DNA of 50,627 nucleotides from an uncultured Prochlorococcus sp. (GTDB lineage: Bacteria > Cyanobacteriota > Cyanobacteriia > PCC-6307 > Cyanobiaceae). Within the stretch, counting starts at the first letter, position 1. The number at the start of each line of letters is the position of its first letter. The notes below the pieces were generated by a model, which worked only from the letters and a program-made list of their open reading frames with translations, was not told where the DNA came from and searched no databases. The position numbers and the translations under genes are program-made. Positions 17,636 to 28,100 of the stretch are shown piece by piece. The stretch spans positions 1-50,627 of the forward strand of contig CABYNZ010000007.1 in NCBI GenBank assembly GCA_902520485.1, read 5' to 3'.

Positions 17636-18052
17636 ATGATTCATAGTAATAGATTAGCAATTTATGCTATCGGCAAAATAAAGAAACTTTGGATTAGAGA
17701 TGGAATTAATCAATACAAAAAAAGAATGCCTGAACTTATCATTAATGAGTTAAAGACTTTTAATTTAAATAATCTTAGATCCAATAACAATATTATTATC
17801 TGTCTAAGTGAAGAAGGAAAACAGTTTAATTCAGTTGAACTATGTTCCTTACTTTTGAATTTTAAAAATAAAAAAATTAATTTCTTAATCGGTGATACTG
17901 ATGGAGTTAGTTCAGATATAAAAGAAAAATCAGATCTTGTACTAAGCCTGTCTCCTTTAACTTTTCCTCATGAATTAGCTAGATTAATCCTAATCGAGCA
18001 AATCTATAGAGCTATTTCTATATCTAAAAAATCCCCTTACCATCGTTCTTAA
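17636..18052 (+). CDS. rlmH: 23S rRNA (pseudouridine1915-N3)-methyltransferase RlmH
   Basis: A 138-aa SPOUT methyltransferase. The knot region reads [20 protein letters not shown], then [44 protein letters not shown], and it ends with the invariant KSPYHR. It modifies pseudouridine 1915 in helix 69 of 23S rRNA. The length is slightly shorter than the typical 155 aa because the N-terminal part is compact; the catalytic C-terminus is complete. Confidence 0.95.
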   Translation: MIHSNRLAIYAIGKIKKLWIRDGINQYKKRMPELIINELKTFNLNNLRSNNNIIICLSEEGKQFNSVELCSLLLNFKNKKINFLIGDTDGVSSDIKEKSDLVLSLSPLTFPHELARLILIEQIYRAISISKKSPYHRS

Positions 18053-18124
18053 AAAGATTAGATTTAATCTAAAATTAATCTATAAAACTTTAATAACTAA
18101 CTATTTTTTGATTTTTTATTATAT

Positions 18125-18138
18125 AGTACATATATACT
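18125..18138. promoter_or_regulatory. LexA-like SOS box in front of umuD
   Basis: AGTACATATATACT is one base off the cyanobacterial LexA consensus RGTAC-N3-D-GTWC-B, and sits in a larger palindrome ATAGTA-N6-TACTAT (18123-18140). It contains TATACT (18133-18138), a good -10 hexamer, so LexA binding would block the promoter. If TATACT is the -10, transcription starts only about 6 bases before the TTG start of umuD. Supported by its position before SOS mutagenesis genes. Confidence 0.65.
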
Positions 18139-18150
18139 ATTAATTTAACC

Positions 18151-18567
18151 TTGGATTCTTTTGATTCAACTACTAAAAAATTTAAAATTCCCTTATTAAC
18201 TGATTCGGTATCAGCAGGGTTTCCTTCTCCTGCAGATGACTATACAGAAGAAAATATTGATTTAAACGAACATTTAATATCTAATCCGTTTAGCACTTTT
18301 TTTCTTAGAGTTAAAGGTGACTCAATGATAAATGCAGGAATTAAAGATAAAGATTTAATAATAGTAGACAAGAGCTTAACAGCCAGGCCGGGGAATATCA
18401 TCATTGCGATGATAGACGGAGAATTTACAATAAAAAGATTATCTATAAAAAATAATGAATTATATTTAAAAGCAGAAAATCATAATTATCCTGATTTTAG
18501 ATTTAAAAACCATATTGATGTACAGATATGGGGAGTTGTTATTTATTCAATACATAGCTATTTATGA
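18151..18567 (+). CDS. umuD: translesion polymerase V accessory protein UmuD
   Basis: A 138-aa LexA-type self-cleaving serine protease. The cleavage site is Ala22-Gly23 in SVSAGFPSPADDY, the nucleophile Ser58 is in KGDSMI and the base Lys95 is in GEFTIKRL. RecA-stimulated cleavage gives UmuD', which joins UmuC as polymerase V. The start is TTG, the only usual start codon available in frame after an upstream stop. The stop overlaps the umuC ATG (ATGA), indicating coupling. A LexA-like box lies 13 bases upstream. Confidence 0.95.
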   Translation: MDSFDSTTKKFKIPLLTDSVSAGFPSPADDYTEENIDLNEHLISNPFSTFFLRVKGDSMINAGIKDKDLIIVDKSLTARPGNIIIAMIDGEFTIKRLSIKNNELYLKAENHNYPDFRFKNHIDVQIWGVVIYSIHSYL

Positions 18568-19850
18568 GAATTTCAAATATTGATGCAATAGCTCTTATAG
18601 ATGCTAATAATTTTTACGCGTCATGTGAACAAAATATTAATCCTCATTTGAGAAATAAACCAGTAGTAATTTTATCTAATAATGACGGATGTATCATTGC
18701 AAGAAGCCCTGAAGCACGAGCTTTAAAAATTAAAATGGGAACTCCGTATTTTAAGGTCAAAGAAAGACTAAATAAATTAGATGTAGCAGTCTTAAGCTCA
18801 AACTACTCGCTTTATGGGGATATGAGCAGAAGACTTATGAATTTACTGAAAAACTACTGTGAACAGATAGAAATTTATTCTATTGACGAAGCATTCGTCT
18901 CAATTTCTAGACCTAATGATGAAAATCTATATCCTTGGGCAAGAAGCATAAGATCTTTAATATATCAGAATCTAGGGATTACCATAACAGTAGGAATAGG
19001 AGAAAATAAAGTAAGAGCAAAAATTGCTAATAAATTAGCTAAAAATATTGATTATTCAGCTGGAATATTTGATTTAGCTAAAACCGAAAATGAGAATAAT
19101 TATTTGAAAAGAATTAGTATAGATAAGATATGGGGAGTCGGGAAACAAACCTCTAATTGGTTGCAAAGTAAAGGTATTAAAAATGCAAAAGAACTAAGAG
19201 ATATGGAAGAAAATGAAATCATTAAGAAATTAGGCATCGTAGGGAAAAGACTGCAATTAGAACTGAAAGGCCATAGATGCCTGCCCATAGAAAAAAACAA
19301 GAAATCAAAAAAAGAAATTCAGGTGAGCAGGAGTTTCGGCACGCCTATCACAAAATTAGAAGACTTAACTCAAGCACTGGCAACTCACGCAATAAAAGCC
19401 TCTGAAAAAATGAGAAGTCAGAATTTGCAATCCTCCAATATTAGAGTATTTGCTAGAACCAGTAAATATTCAAGTCAAAATTATCAAAGAAGTGCTTATA
19501 GAAAACTTACAAATGCAACAGATAACACAAACAATATTTTAAAAATAGTAGTTGAATTATCTAAAGAAATTTATAATCCCGAATATAAATTCTCAAAAGC
19601 TGGTGTTTTAATGCAGGAATTAACAAACAGCGAATATTTACAGCAATCAGTTATCAATTACAAATCTCAGAAAGTCTTAAAAAAATCAACAAATCTTATG
19701 AAAACGATTGATTTATTAAATAAAAGATTTAATAACAATGCAATTACATGGGCCATTACAAAAACCCCACAAAATTGGAAGATGAATAAGAATTTCTTAA
19801 GTCGCTCATCTACAACTGATATAGAACAAATCCCGACTATAGTGAAGTAA
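18564..19850 (+). CDS. umuC: DNA polymerase V catalytic subunit UmuC
   Basis: A Y-family polymerase of 428 aa. The active site shows ALIDANNFYASCE (Asp13) and IYSIDEAFVSI (the second acidic pair, near residue 110), with NNDGCIIARSPEARALKIKMG in the fingers typical of UmuC. It copies damaged templates and is error-prone. It overlaps umuD by 4 bases, and another gene with an HExxH motif follows after 10 bases, so three genes may form one SOS transcript. Confidence 0.97.
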   Translation: MRISNIDAIALIDANNFYASCEQNINPHLRNKPVVILSNNDGCIIARSPEARALKIKMGTPYFKVKERLNKLDVAVLSSNYSLYGDMSRRLMNLLKNYCEQIEIYSIDEAFVSISRPNDENLYPWARSIRSLIYQNLGITITVGIGENKVRAKIANKLAKNIDYSAGIFDLAKTENENNYLKRISIDKIWGVGKQTSNWLQSKGIKNAKELRDMEENEIIKKLGIVGKRLQLELKGHRCLPIEKNKKSKKEIQVSRSFGTPITKLEDLTQALATHAIKASEKMRSQNLQSSNIRVFARTSKYSSQNYQRSAYRKLTNATDNTNNILKIVVELSKEIYNPEYKFSKAGVLMQELTNSEYLQQSVINYKSQKVLKKSTNLMKTIDLLNKRFNNNAITWAITKTPQNWKMNKNFLSRSSTTDIEQIPTIVK

Positions 19851-19860
19851 ACAAAAAAGA

Positions 19861-20328
19861 ATGGAATTTATATTATTTTTGAGCAAATTAGATAAAGAGA
19901 TTCTTAACTTATTAATAAAAGCAAACTATATACTTGAAGAAAATAAAATTGAATGTCTATTAAACAAAGAAATAAAAGGGCTACATAATTTTAAAGAAAA
20001 TAAAATAATAATATGTACTGAAAATGCAAAAAGGAAAACTAATTATAGAAACAAGAATCAACAACTAAATAAAGATAACTTCAAAACAGAAAGAGCAATA
20101 AGAAAAGCATTAAGACACGAAGCAACTCATGCGATACAAAAATGTAATGACAATAAAACAATAGGGGATATAAAAAAATTAGAAAGCAAATTGCATCAAA
20201 GTAAAAGAAAAGCATTAGAGTTCTCTAGTTCAAATTTTTCTGGGACTTATGCGAAAGAAGTAGAAGCTTATGTTCTTGAAGATAAACCCAAAAAAGTTAA
20301 AAACTTGATTAAAAAATACTGCCTATAA
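19861..20328 (+). CDS. putative zinc metalloprotease (HExxH), Atp23/M76-like
   Basis: A 155-aa soluble protein with HEATH at 86-90 inside RKALRHEATHAIQKC and a downstream acidic stretch YAKEVEAYV (E133, E135) that could give the third metal ligand, as in gluzincin-like proteases. The layout (short N-terminal domain, HExxH in the middle, Cys-containing tail) reminds me of Atp23/M76 proteins, but I cannot confirm homology. It starts 10 bases after umuC on the same strand, suggesting SOS co-expression. No signal peptide. Its stop is 16 bases from the end of convergent dnaG. Confidence 0.65.
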   Translation: MEFILFLSKLDKEILNLLIKANYILEENKIECLLNKEIKGLHNFKENKIIICTENAKRKTNYRNKNQQLNKDNFKTERAIRKALRHEATHAIQKCNDNKTIGDIKKLESKLHQSKRKALEFSSSNFSGTYAKEVEAYVLEDKPKKVKNLIKKYCL

Positions 20329-20344
20329 ATTAAAATTTTTTATA

Positions 20345-22378
20345 TTAACTAGCTATGAAATTGCCACAACGTTGTTTATCTAAAAAATTAATATGTTGCC
20401 TTTCTAAGTAATATAATTCCTGAAATTTTATAGCATCTGAGTTTAAATCCTTAAAAAGATCATCTATCTCTTTATTTGTATTTGAAGAACCTGAAGAAGG
20501 ATTATCAATTAAAATAGATATACAATTTTCTAAAGTTTTTAATCTTTGAGATCCCCAAGATTCGATTAAGTGTCTACATCTTTTAAGAGAATTATATTTC
20601 TCAAGAAGTGATAATGTTCCTAGTAAATTATCTTTAGGATTACTCAGCAATGTTAAAAACAACTCATTTGGATTAATAAAAATATTAATTTTATTTGATG
20701 ATTCAGGATTATTGAGAGCTAAGTAATCAGGCAGAAGTGAAATTAAGTTAATAGAAGAAAAATCTTTTTGAAGATTTTGACTATTGGATTGTTTTAATTC
20801 ATTTAAATAATTTAAACCCAAATTATTTTGTTCAATTTTTGAAATAGCTTCCCATAAACTTTGAATATAAATTGTGTTAAAACAATTAATTTCTCTTTTA
20901 AGAAATTCATCACGAATAAATTGCCTAAGATCTGGACAATGTAAATAATAAAAAATTATTTCCGATTCATTTTTCTCCCGTCGGGAAATTTCATTTGGTT
21001 GTTCAAATTTTTTTGATCTACCATGCCAACGAAACCCCTTTACTTGATTTCTTAAATCTTGTTCAAACTGTATTGCTAACCTAGCTTGTCCCTTACTTAA
21101 TAGTTCTGAAACTTTTTGTAGATAATGAGTTCTCGTTGATGATTGAGGTAATTTACTCAACAATTTTACTAATGACGAAATAACACTCTGGAAAATTTCA
21201 GACTTAGTTAAATCTTTATCTTTAAAGATCTGATCAATCTCCCAATCAATCCAAAAGGATGAATTATCAATTAAATTAAAATAATCTTCAGGAGTATGAC
21301 TATTCAAATATTCGTCAGGATCTTTAAAATCACTTAGTTGAAGTATCTTAAGATTAATTTGATCATGAAGGGATAGACTCTCGACTTCTTTAATTACTCT
21401 ATTTGTGGCTAAAATTCCTGCATTATCAGAATCAAAATTCAAAATTATATTTTTATTATCTGTACATCTACATAGTTGAGAAATTTGATACTTATTCAAT
21501 GCGGTACCGAGAGAAGCCACAGAATTAGTAATACCCTTTGAATGAAGAGAAATCACATCAAAGTAGCCTTCAACAATAATAGCTTTATCTCTTTTTCTTA
21601 TATTGCTTGATGCTTTTTCAAATGCAAACAACATTTTCCCTTTTTCAAATATCTCTGATTCAGGAGAATTAAGATATTTGGGTTCCTGTCCATCAAGAGA
21701 TCTTCCACCAAAAGCAACTACTCGTCCCTGCATATCATTTATTGGAACTATTAATCTATTTCTAAAACGATCATATATCTTGTCAGAATTATCTTTAGAA
21801 ATTGCAAGACCAGAGGCCAATATTAGATTAATAGGAAATTTTTCTACCTTGGATAGATAGTTAAATAAATCATTCCATGAATTTGGGGCAAAACCTAATT
21901 CAAAGTCATCAATAATCTTGTTACTCAAATTTCTCTTGGATGTTAAATATTTCATAGCCTCAACACCTAGAGAATTTTTTAATTGAGATTTAAACCAATT
22001 TTTTGCGACTCTTAATATTTTATAAAGCTCTTCCTTTCTAGATAATTGTTTTTTATAAGCTTCTACTTGGGGGCCCTCTAGATTTTCAACATTTATATTA
22101 TTTTTCTTAGCAAGAGAAAGTACAACATCAGAAAAATTTGCACGAGTAAATTCCATTAAAAATTTAATAGAGTTTCCACCAGCACCACAAGAGAAACAAT
22201 AATAGAATTGTTTACTTGGAGATACTGTCATAGATGGCTTAGTATCATCATGGAAAGGACAAATACCAACAAATTCTTTACCTTTCTTCTTAAGAACAAG
22301 ATGTTCAGATATAACGTCAACAATATCTGCTTTTTCCTTAACCTCTTGAATAGTTCTTGGGTGTATAGATTGAACCAT
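20345..22378 (-). CDS. dnaG: DNA primase
   Basis: A 677-aa primase that makes RNA primers at the fork. The N-terminal CHC2 zinc finger (ICPFHDDTKPSMTVSP then YYCFSCGAGG) is followed by the RNA polymerase core with the TOPRIM motif IIVEGYFDVISLH and the acidic LNFDSDNAG. The C-terminal 250 residues are the variable helicase-binding part. I chose the ATG at 22378 (MVQSIHPRTI) over a TTG five codons upstream because the family starts at IHPRTIQEVKEKADIVDVIS. Confidence 0.96.
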   Translation of the reverse strand: MVQSIHPRTIQEVKEKADIVDVISEHLVLKKKGKEFVGICPFHDDTKPSMTVSPSKQFYYCFSCGAGGNSIKFLMEFTRANFSDVVLSLAKKNNINVENLEGPQVEAYKKQLSRKEELYKILRVAKNWFKSQLKNSLGVEAMKYLTSKRNLSNKIIDDFELGFAPNSWNDLFNYLSKVEKFPINLILASGLAISKDNSDKIYDRFRNRLIVPINDMQGRVVAFGGRSLDGQEPKYLNSPESEIFEKGKMLFAFEKASSNIRKRDKAIIVEGYFDVISLHSKGITNSVASLGTALNKYQISQLCRCTDNKNIILNFDSDNAGILATNRVIKEVESLSLHDQINLKILQLSDFKDPDEYLNSHTPEDYFNLIDNSSFWIDWEIDQIFKDKDLTKSEIFQSVISSLVKLLSKLPQSSTRTHYLQKVSELLSKGQARLAIQFEQDLRNQVKGFRWHGRSKKFEQPNEISRREKNESEIIFYYLHCPDLRQFIRDEFLKREINCFNTIYIQSLWEAISKIEQNNLGLNYLNELKQSNSQNLQKDFSSINLISLLPDYLALNNPESSNKINIFINPNELFLTLLSNPKDNLLGTLSLLEKYNSLKRCRHLIESWGSQRLKTLENCISILIDNPSSGSSNTNKEIDDLFKDLNSDAIKFQELYYLERQHINFLDKQRCGNFIAS

Positions 22379-22470
22379 TGAGATGCTTATCAAAAACGAA
22401 TAATGATTTATTTGTTATAGATCAAAATCTAATAAGAATCTACTTAATTTCACAAAAAAACTATTTTTAA

Positions 22471-23361
22471 ATGATAAATATTTCAGATTTAGAAAAAAAA
22501 TTTGATTCATTAAATAAGTTTAATTTGGTATTTGCCTCATTCTTCTTTAGTTTAATGACTTTGTGCGTAAAAAATATTGATAAAAGGATACCTATTTATG
22601 AATTAGTTTTATTCAGATCATTGTTAAGTTTAATAATTACACTATTCATAATAAATCTAAAAAATATAAATCCATTGGGCAAAAATAGACCATTACTTAT
22701 CTTGAGAGGTGTATTAGGAACTTTAGCTTTAGTTTGTATTTTTTATGCGATAAGAAATATGCCTCTTAGTATATCTACTGTCATTCAGTACACATATCCT
22801 ATTTTTATATCTATATTTGCTGGCATATTAATAAAAGAAAAAATAAATCGAAATATAATTTTTGCCTTAATTATTGGCTGGATTGGAATATTTGTAATAT
22901 TAAACCCAAGTCAATTATCAAATATAAACGTTGAAATTGAAAAAGTTACGATTTCGATAGCATTTATTGGGGCAATCTGTACTGCATTGGCTTACGTCAC
23001 AGTTAAGAAACTTTCATTTACTGAAGATGTTTATGTAATTATTGAATATTTTCCACTTGTTTCTTTTATAACTTTATTGCCAATTGTATTAATCAACTGG
23101 GTTACTCCAAATTTGAATGAATTAGTTTGGATAATTGGAATTGGCTTATTTACACAATTAGGACAGACTTTCTTAACTATAGGATTAAAAAATTTACCTG
23201 CTTCCGAAGCTTCATCAATTAACTATTTACAAGTTTTATTCGGATCAATTTGGGGGGTTTTATTTTTTAGCGAAATAATAAACATAAATTTTATTTTGGG
23301 CGCTCTACTCGTTTTATTAGGAACTATTATATCTTCAACCAAAATAGGTAAAAGGATATAA
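22471..23361 (+). CDS. EamA/DMT-family permease
   Basis: A 296-aa membrane protein with about ten helices in two EamA repeats: the first ends around IGIFVILNPSQL (about 145) and the second ends with LGALLVLLGTIISSTK. Motifs such as VLFRSLLSLIIT, YAIRNMPLSISTVIQYTYPIF and NLPASEASSINYLQVLFGSIWG are typical of drug/metabolite transporters that export amino acids or other metabolites. The substrate is unknown. It is divergent from dnaG. Confidence 0.88.
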   Translation: MINISDLEKKFDSLNKFNLVFASFFFSLMTLCVKNIDKRIPIYELVLFRSLLSLIITLFIINLKNINPLGKNRPLLILRGVLGTLALVCIFYAIRNMPLSISTVIQYTYPIFISIFAGILIKEKINRNIIFALIIGWIGIFVILNPSQLSNINVEIEKVTISIAFIGAICTALAYVTVKKLSFTEDVYVIIEYFPLVSFITLLPIVLINWVTPNLNELVWIIGIGLFTQLGQTFLTIGLKNLPASEASSINYLQVLFGSIWGVLFFSEIININFILGALLVLLGTIISSTKIGKRI

Positions 23362-23384
23362 AATAAAAAAAACCTTGCTTAGTG

Positions 23385-23735
23385 ATGAAATTACTTTTAT
23401 TTACAATATTCTTCCTTTCTCCATTTCTCCAAGCAAAAGCATCAACTCCAAAAGCTGCAACCTGCACAAGAAAGGAATACAGAGAAGAATATATTCCTGG
23501 AACACAATCTAGCCCTGGCTATGTAAAAAACTATGTAATCGATATTGAAATCCCTTGTGGAGGTGAGCAAGCACAAAAAGTTGATGATAATGATTGCAGT
23601 GAAGGTTCATTTATAGGAGGTCTTCTTGGCGCTGGATTAGCTCTTTCCTCCACTAGAGGGAAAGACAGATTTTGGGCAGTCCCAGCTGGAGGAACTGCAG
23701 GAGCACTAATTGGTTGTCAAGTGGATGGTGGTTAA
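23385..23735 (+). CDS. secreted protein with Gly-rich C-terminus, 116 aa
   Basis: An N-terminal signal peptide (MKLLLFTIFFLSPFLQAKAS, cleavage likely after AKA) precedes a mature part with four cysteines (TCTRKEYREEY, IPCGGE, DDNDCSEG and GCQVDGG) and a glycine-rich stretch (GSFIGGLLGAGLAL, GGTAGALIGC) like a glycine-zipper membrane segment. A GTG at 23382 is an alternative start. It abuts ruvA with no spacing. Location is periplasmic or outer-membrane associated; function unknown. Confidence 0.75.
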   Translation: MKLLLFTIFFLSPFLQAKASTPKAATCTRKEYREEYIPGTQSSPGYVKNYVIDIEIPCGGEQAQKVDDNDCSEGSFIGGLLGAGLALSSTRGKDRFWAVPAGGTAGALIGCQVDGG

Positions 23736-24413
23736 TTGATTAGTTGGATTAGTGGAGTCCTAGTTGATTTTTGGCAAAATAATCAAAAGTTCTTCGTTTT
23801 AATAAATTGTCAAGGATTAGGATACGAAGTTCAAATATTAGAAACCTTTTATCTCAAATTAAAGGAAGATACCATATCTAATAAAATAGTAACGCTTTGG
23901 ATAAAACATATTAAGAAAGAAGATTCAGATTTATTATTTGGCTTTACCTCGAAAGATCAAAAGAACTTTTTTATTGACATTTTAAATATTAGAGGAATTG
24001 GAGCCCAAATAGGAATGGGGATATTAAATAAATTTTCTATTAATGAAATTATAAATGCAATAAATACACAAAACAAAAAATTAATTTGTTCTGTACCAGG
24101 CATTGGACAAAAAATGTCAGAAAGGTTGATTTTAGAATTAAAAATTAAATTTAAAAATGAACTGCAAATTGAGAAAGATAAAGACAAACATGAATTTGAG
24201 ATTAAGGATCCTGAAATTAATAAAATATTGGAGGACCTTCAGTTAACCCTTCAATCATTAAATTATAGAAATAAAGAAATAAACACTATTTTGCCAATTA
24301 TTATTAAAGAAGTAGATCTCCTTGATAAAAATGGAAATAATTTTTTATTCGAAAATTTATTAAAATTAGCTTTGAATTATCTAGATAAAAATAGTGGTAA
24401 TTTAGCTAGATGA
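23736..24413 (+). CDS. ruvA: Holliday junction DNA helicase subunit RuvA
   Basis: A 225-aa protein. The N-terminal OB fold (GVLVDFWQNNQKFFVLINCQG) is followed by helix-hairpin-helix motifs (LNIRGIGAQIGMGILNKF, SVPGIGQKMSERLILELK) and a C-terminal domain III that would contact RuvB. It binds four-way junctions and directs branch migration. The start is TTG immediately after the preceding stop, which suggests translational coupling with the secreted protein gene. Confidence 0.94.
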   Translation: MISWISGVLVDFWQNNQKFFVLINCQGLGYEVQILETFYLKLKEDTISNKIVTLWIKHIKKEDSDLLFGFTSKDQKNFFIDILNIRGIGAQIGMGILNKFSINEIINAINTQNKKLICSVPGIGQKMSERLILELKIKFKNELQIEKDKDKHEFEIKDPEINKILEDLQLTLQSLNYRNKEINTILPIIIKEVDLLDKNGNNFLFENLLKLALNYLDKNSGNLAR

Positions 24414-24445
24414 CGTAGTATCATAGTGCTAGGGAAATTAATTTT

Positions 24446-24715
24446 ATGTCATTAGATACAGCTGAAAAACAGAAGCTTATTGAAAATTATCAAGTTCATC
24501 CAACTGATACAGGTTCAGTTGAAGTTCAGGTGGCTATGCTATCTAAAAGAATATCAAAATTAAGTGAACACCTCCAAGGAAACATTCATGATTTCGCTTC
24601 AAGGCAAGGATTATTAAAAATGATTGGTAAAAGGAAAAGATTACTAACTTATATAAAAGACAAAAACGTTCAGAAATATCAGGATTTAGTTAAGAAAATT
24701 GGAATCAGAGGATGA
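24446..24715 (+). CDS. rpsO: 30S ribosomal protein S15
   Basis: 89 aa, full length for uS15: [34 protein letters not shown] and [19 protein letters not shown]. It binds 16S rRNA helices early in small-subunit assembly. It lies 32 bases after ruvA and 9 bases before the PAM68-like gene. Confidence 0.98.
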   Translation: MSLDTAEKQKLIENYQVHPTDTGSVEVQVAMLSKRISKLSEHLQGNIHDFASRQGLLKMIGKRKRLLTYIKDKNVQKYQDLVKKIGIRG

Positions 24716-24724
24716 TTTCCATTA

Positions 24725-25174
24725 ATGAAAAAAAAACAATCAAAAAAAAGGACACAAAATAAAAAGAAAAAAAATTTTCCTGATAAAAGTGCGTTTACTA
24801 ATCTAGAAAAAACATCTAATACGGTAACTACTCAAAAGCAAACATCAAGTGGAATACCCAAATATGTTGCTGACAGAATGGCAAGGAGAATATTCTTTAC
24901 AGCAGGAATACCTACAATATTAGGAATGTCGGTATTTGTTGTTAGTTACATTATAGTTACTAGAAATATTGCTGAAATACCTCCTTCCTCAACAATTGCG
25001 ATTTCAGCGTTATTTTTCTTATTAGGTCTTGCAGGATTAAGTTTTGGAATATTATCAGCTAGCTGGGATAAGGAGCCTGGTTCATTTTTTGGTATTGAAA
25101 ATATACCAATGAATATACAACGAGCAAAAGCAGCCTTTAAACCTGCAACTCAAAATTTTGAGGAGAATGGTTAA
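24725..25174 (+). CDS. PAM68-like photosystem II assembly protein (DUF3464)
   Basis: A 149-aa protein with a very basic N-terminus (about 20 Lys/Arg in the first 35 residues), a conserved linker GIPKYVADRMARRIFFTAGI, two membrane helices (about 57-78 and 89-114) and the tail SASWDKEPGSFFGIENIPMN. This is the pattern of PAM68/DUF3464, which in plants and Synechocystis helps insert or assemble CP47 of PSII. It probably shares a transcript with rpsO. It ends next to convergent dnaE. Confidence 0.88.
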   Translation: MKKKQSKKRTQNKKKKNFPDKSAFTNLEKTSNTVTTQKQTSSGIPKYVADRMARRIFFTAGIPTILGMSVFVVSYIIVTRNIAEIPPSSTIAISALFFLLGLAGLSFGILSASWDKEPGSFFGIENIPMNIQRAKAAFKPATQNFEENG

Positions 25175-25175
25175 T

Positions 25176-28100
25176 CTAGGAAACTAAAGATTTCAAATTG
25201 ACTTGAAATGATTTATCTTCTAATAATTTGCATACTCCCTGAATATCACCAATACAAAATTGTTCCCCAAATTTAACGTAGGTAACACGATTTTTATTTC
25301 TTACTGCAGCCAAAACTGGAATCTTTATTCCACATCTCCCTTTATCTGGTTTAAATTTAATTAAACAGTCTCTCAAAGTATTTTGTACTCTTATATCTGA
25401 TGCTTGAGAACTTTCAAGATTAATAATAAGCAATTTAAGGTTATCTATTTCTCTACAATCATCTATTATTAATTGAGTCTTATCACTTTTTTTATCTATT
25501 GTTCCCCACAATAATAATCTAGTATCAGTCAAAAGAAATTCTGATAATCTTACATAGGTTTTTGGAAAAACTATCGCTTCGCAACTTCCAGAAAGATCTT
25601 CTAGCTGAACTATAGCCATCCTATCTCCTTTTCTCGTTGTAATTTGCTTCAAATCAGGGATCATTCCAACTAAAGAGACTTTGGTTCTATCTTTTATCTC
25701 TTCTAGCTGTGAAATGCTTATAGGGGATATAAGTTTTGCTGGCTTAGTTAAATGTTTTAAAGGATGATCAGATAAATAAAAGCCTAATAGTTGCTTTTCT
25801 AACTTTAACTTCTCAATAAGTGAATAATCATCAACCTTAGCTAATTGTGAATCTGAAAAAGCAACATTAGAAAATTCTTCTTTAGATTCAAATAAATTTC
25901 CTTGACCGGATAATCTATCACGATTTCTTGAAGAGGCCCACTCTATAACATGTTCTAGATCTGACAATAACTGAGCTCTATTATTATCGTTTGAAAACTC
26001 ATCTAGTGCTCCGCAATGAATAAGAGATTCAAGACTTCTTTTGTTGAGAACATTAGAAGGTAAACGATCACATAAATCAGATAATGACTTAAATATTCCA
26101 AAACTATTTCTGTTTTCAATTATATTTCTTATTGCAGAATCTCCTAAATTCTTAATTGCAGATAGCCCGAATAAAATCTGATTATTCTTAATAGTGAAAT
26201 CAACCCCAGAAAAATTAATGCTTGGTGAAATAACTTCTATTCCCATCGAGTAACAATTGGAAATATATCTTTGCATCTTGTCGCTAGAACCAGAATTTAC
26301 ACTTAAAAGGGCTGCCATATATGCAACAGGAAAATGGGCTTTTAAAAATGCAGTTTGATAAGTTACTGCACCATAAGCTGTTGAGTGACTTTTATTAAAA
26401 CAATATTCTGCGAATAAAACCATTTGATCAAAAAGATCATTTGCTAATTTTTCATTTACTCCCTTCTTCATAGAACCGTCTACAAAAATATTCCTATGCT
26501 TTACCATCTCAGATACTTTCTTTTTACCCATTGCTCTTCGAAGTAAATCAGCGTCACCTAAAGAATAACCAGCAAGGTCTTGAGCAATTTTCATGATTTG
26601 TTCTTGGTAAACCATAATTCCATAGGTTTCAGTAAGAATTGACTTAATAAAAGGATGAGGAAAATCAACCTTTTCGTAGCCATTTTTACGATTTATGAAT
26701 TTAGGAATAAGGCCTGCATCAAGTGGACCAGGTCTATAAAGAGCCAGTATGGATGATATATCCTCAAGAGAATTAGGTTTGAAATCCTTAACGACCTGTT
26801 TCATCCCAGAAGATTCAAGTTGAAAAATACCTTCAAGATCTCCTCTACCAATAAGGTCAAAAGTTTTACCATCATTTTGAGGTAACTCATCAATATTTAT
26901 TATCTTTCCAGTAGATTGATTAATAAGAGAAACTGTCTTTTCAATCATAGTAAGATTCTTAAGACCCAAGAAATCCATTTTCAATAATCCAAGTGATTCG
27001 ATATCATCCATAGAATATTGAGTTATTATTTGACCTTCATTATTCCTTTGAAGAGGTACAAGTTCGTCAAGAGGTTCTGATGCAATAACAACTCCAGCTG
27101 CATGAACTCCATATGTTTTATTAGTTCCTTCAATTCTTAAAGCCAAATCAACCCATTTTTTTATCCTATTATCATTAATATATTTTTCTCTAAACTCCTG
27201 GCTAGGAGAATTCTTATCAATCATTTCATTTAGTTTATAGGGTTTCCCTCTTACAACCGGTATTAATTTAGCTAATTTATCCGCCTCTCCATACGGTATG
27301 TCTAGAACCCTTGCAACATCCTTTAAAACCGCTTTAGAGGTCATTTTATTGAAAGTAATTATTTGCGCAACTTTATCCTCCCCATAACGATTAGTAACAT
27401 AATCAATAACTTCATTTCTCCTGTCAATACAAAAGTCTGTATCAATATCTGGCATAGACTTTCTTGCTGGATTTAAAAATCTTTCAAACAACAATCCATG
27501 CTCAACAGGATCTATATTTGTGATTTGAAGGGCATAAGCAACTAGTGAGCCTGCTGCAGAACCTCTCCCTGGCCCTACAGGGATAGAGTTATCTCTTGCA
27601 AATTTTATATAGTCCCAAACAACCAAAAAATAATCTGGGAAACCCATATCTTTTATGATTTTCAATTCTGAAGATAGTCTTCTTCTATAGTTCTCATCAA
27701 CTTCTGTAAGATCATTTTTTTTTAGTCTTTTTAAAAGACCTTTGTTAGATAATTGTGTTAAGAAAGAGAATGAATCCGTATCTTCGTTAAGAGGGAATTT
27801 TGGCATTCTATAATTACCAAACAAATCAAATACTTCAACTTTTTGAGAAATTTCAAGTGTATTGTTCACTGCCTCATTAATTGATTCATCATCAATATGA
27901 TCTTTAAAAAGTTCAAGCATTTCATTTTCACTTTTAATATATTCTGTACCCGTATATCTCAATCTTTTTTCATCACTTATTAGTTTTCCTGTTAATACAC
28001 AAAGCAAAGCATCATGTGCTTCAACATCCATATTTGATAAGTAATGTGCGTCGTTGGTAGCGATGACTTTTATTTGGTGCTTCTTTCCAATTTTTATTAA

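Noticed and set aside
18053..18080. AT-rich palindrome TTAGATTTAATCTAA after rlmH
   Set aside because: A short stem of A-T pairs without a T-tract; likely chance in AT-rich spacer.
18151..20328. umuDC region as part of a mobile element
   Set aside because: No integrase, transposase, terminal repeats or tRNA junction, and composition matches the neighbours.
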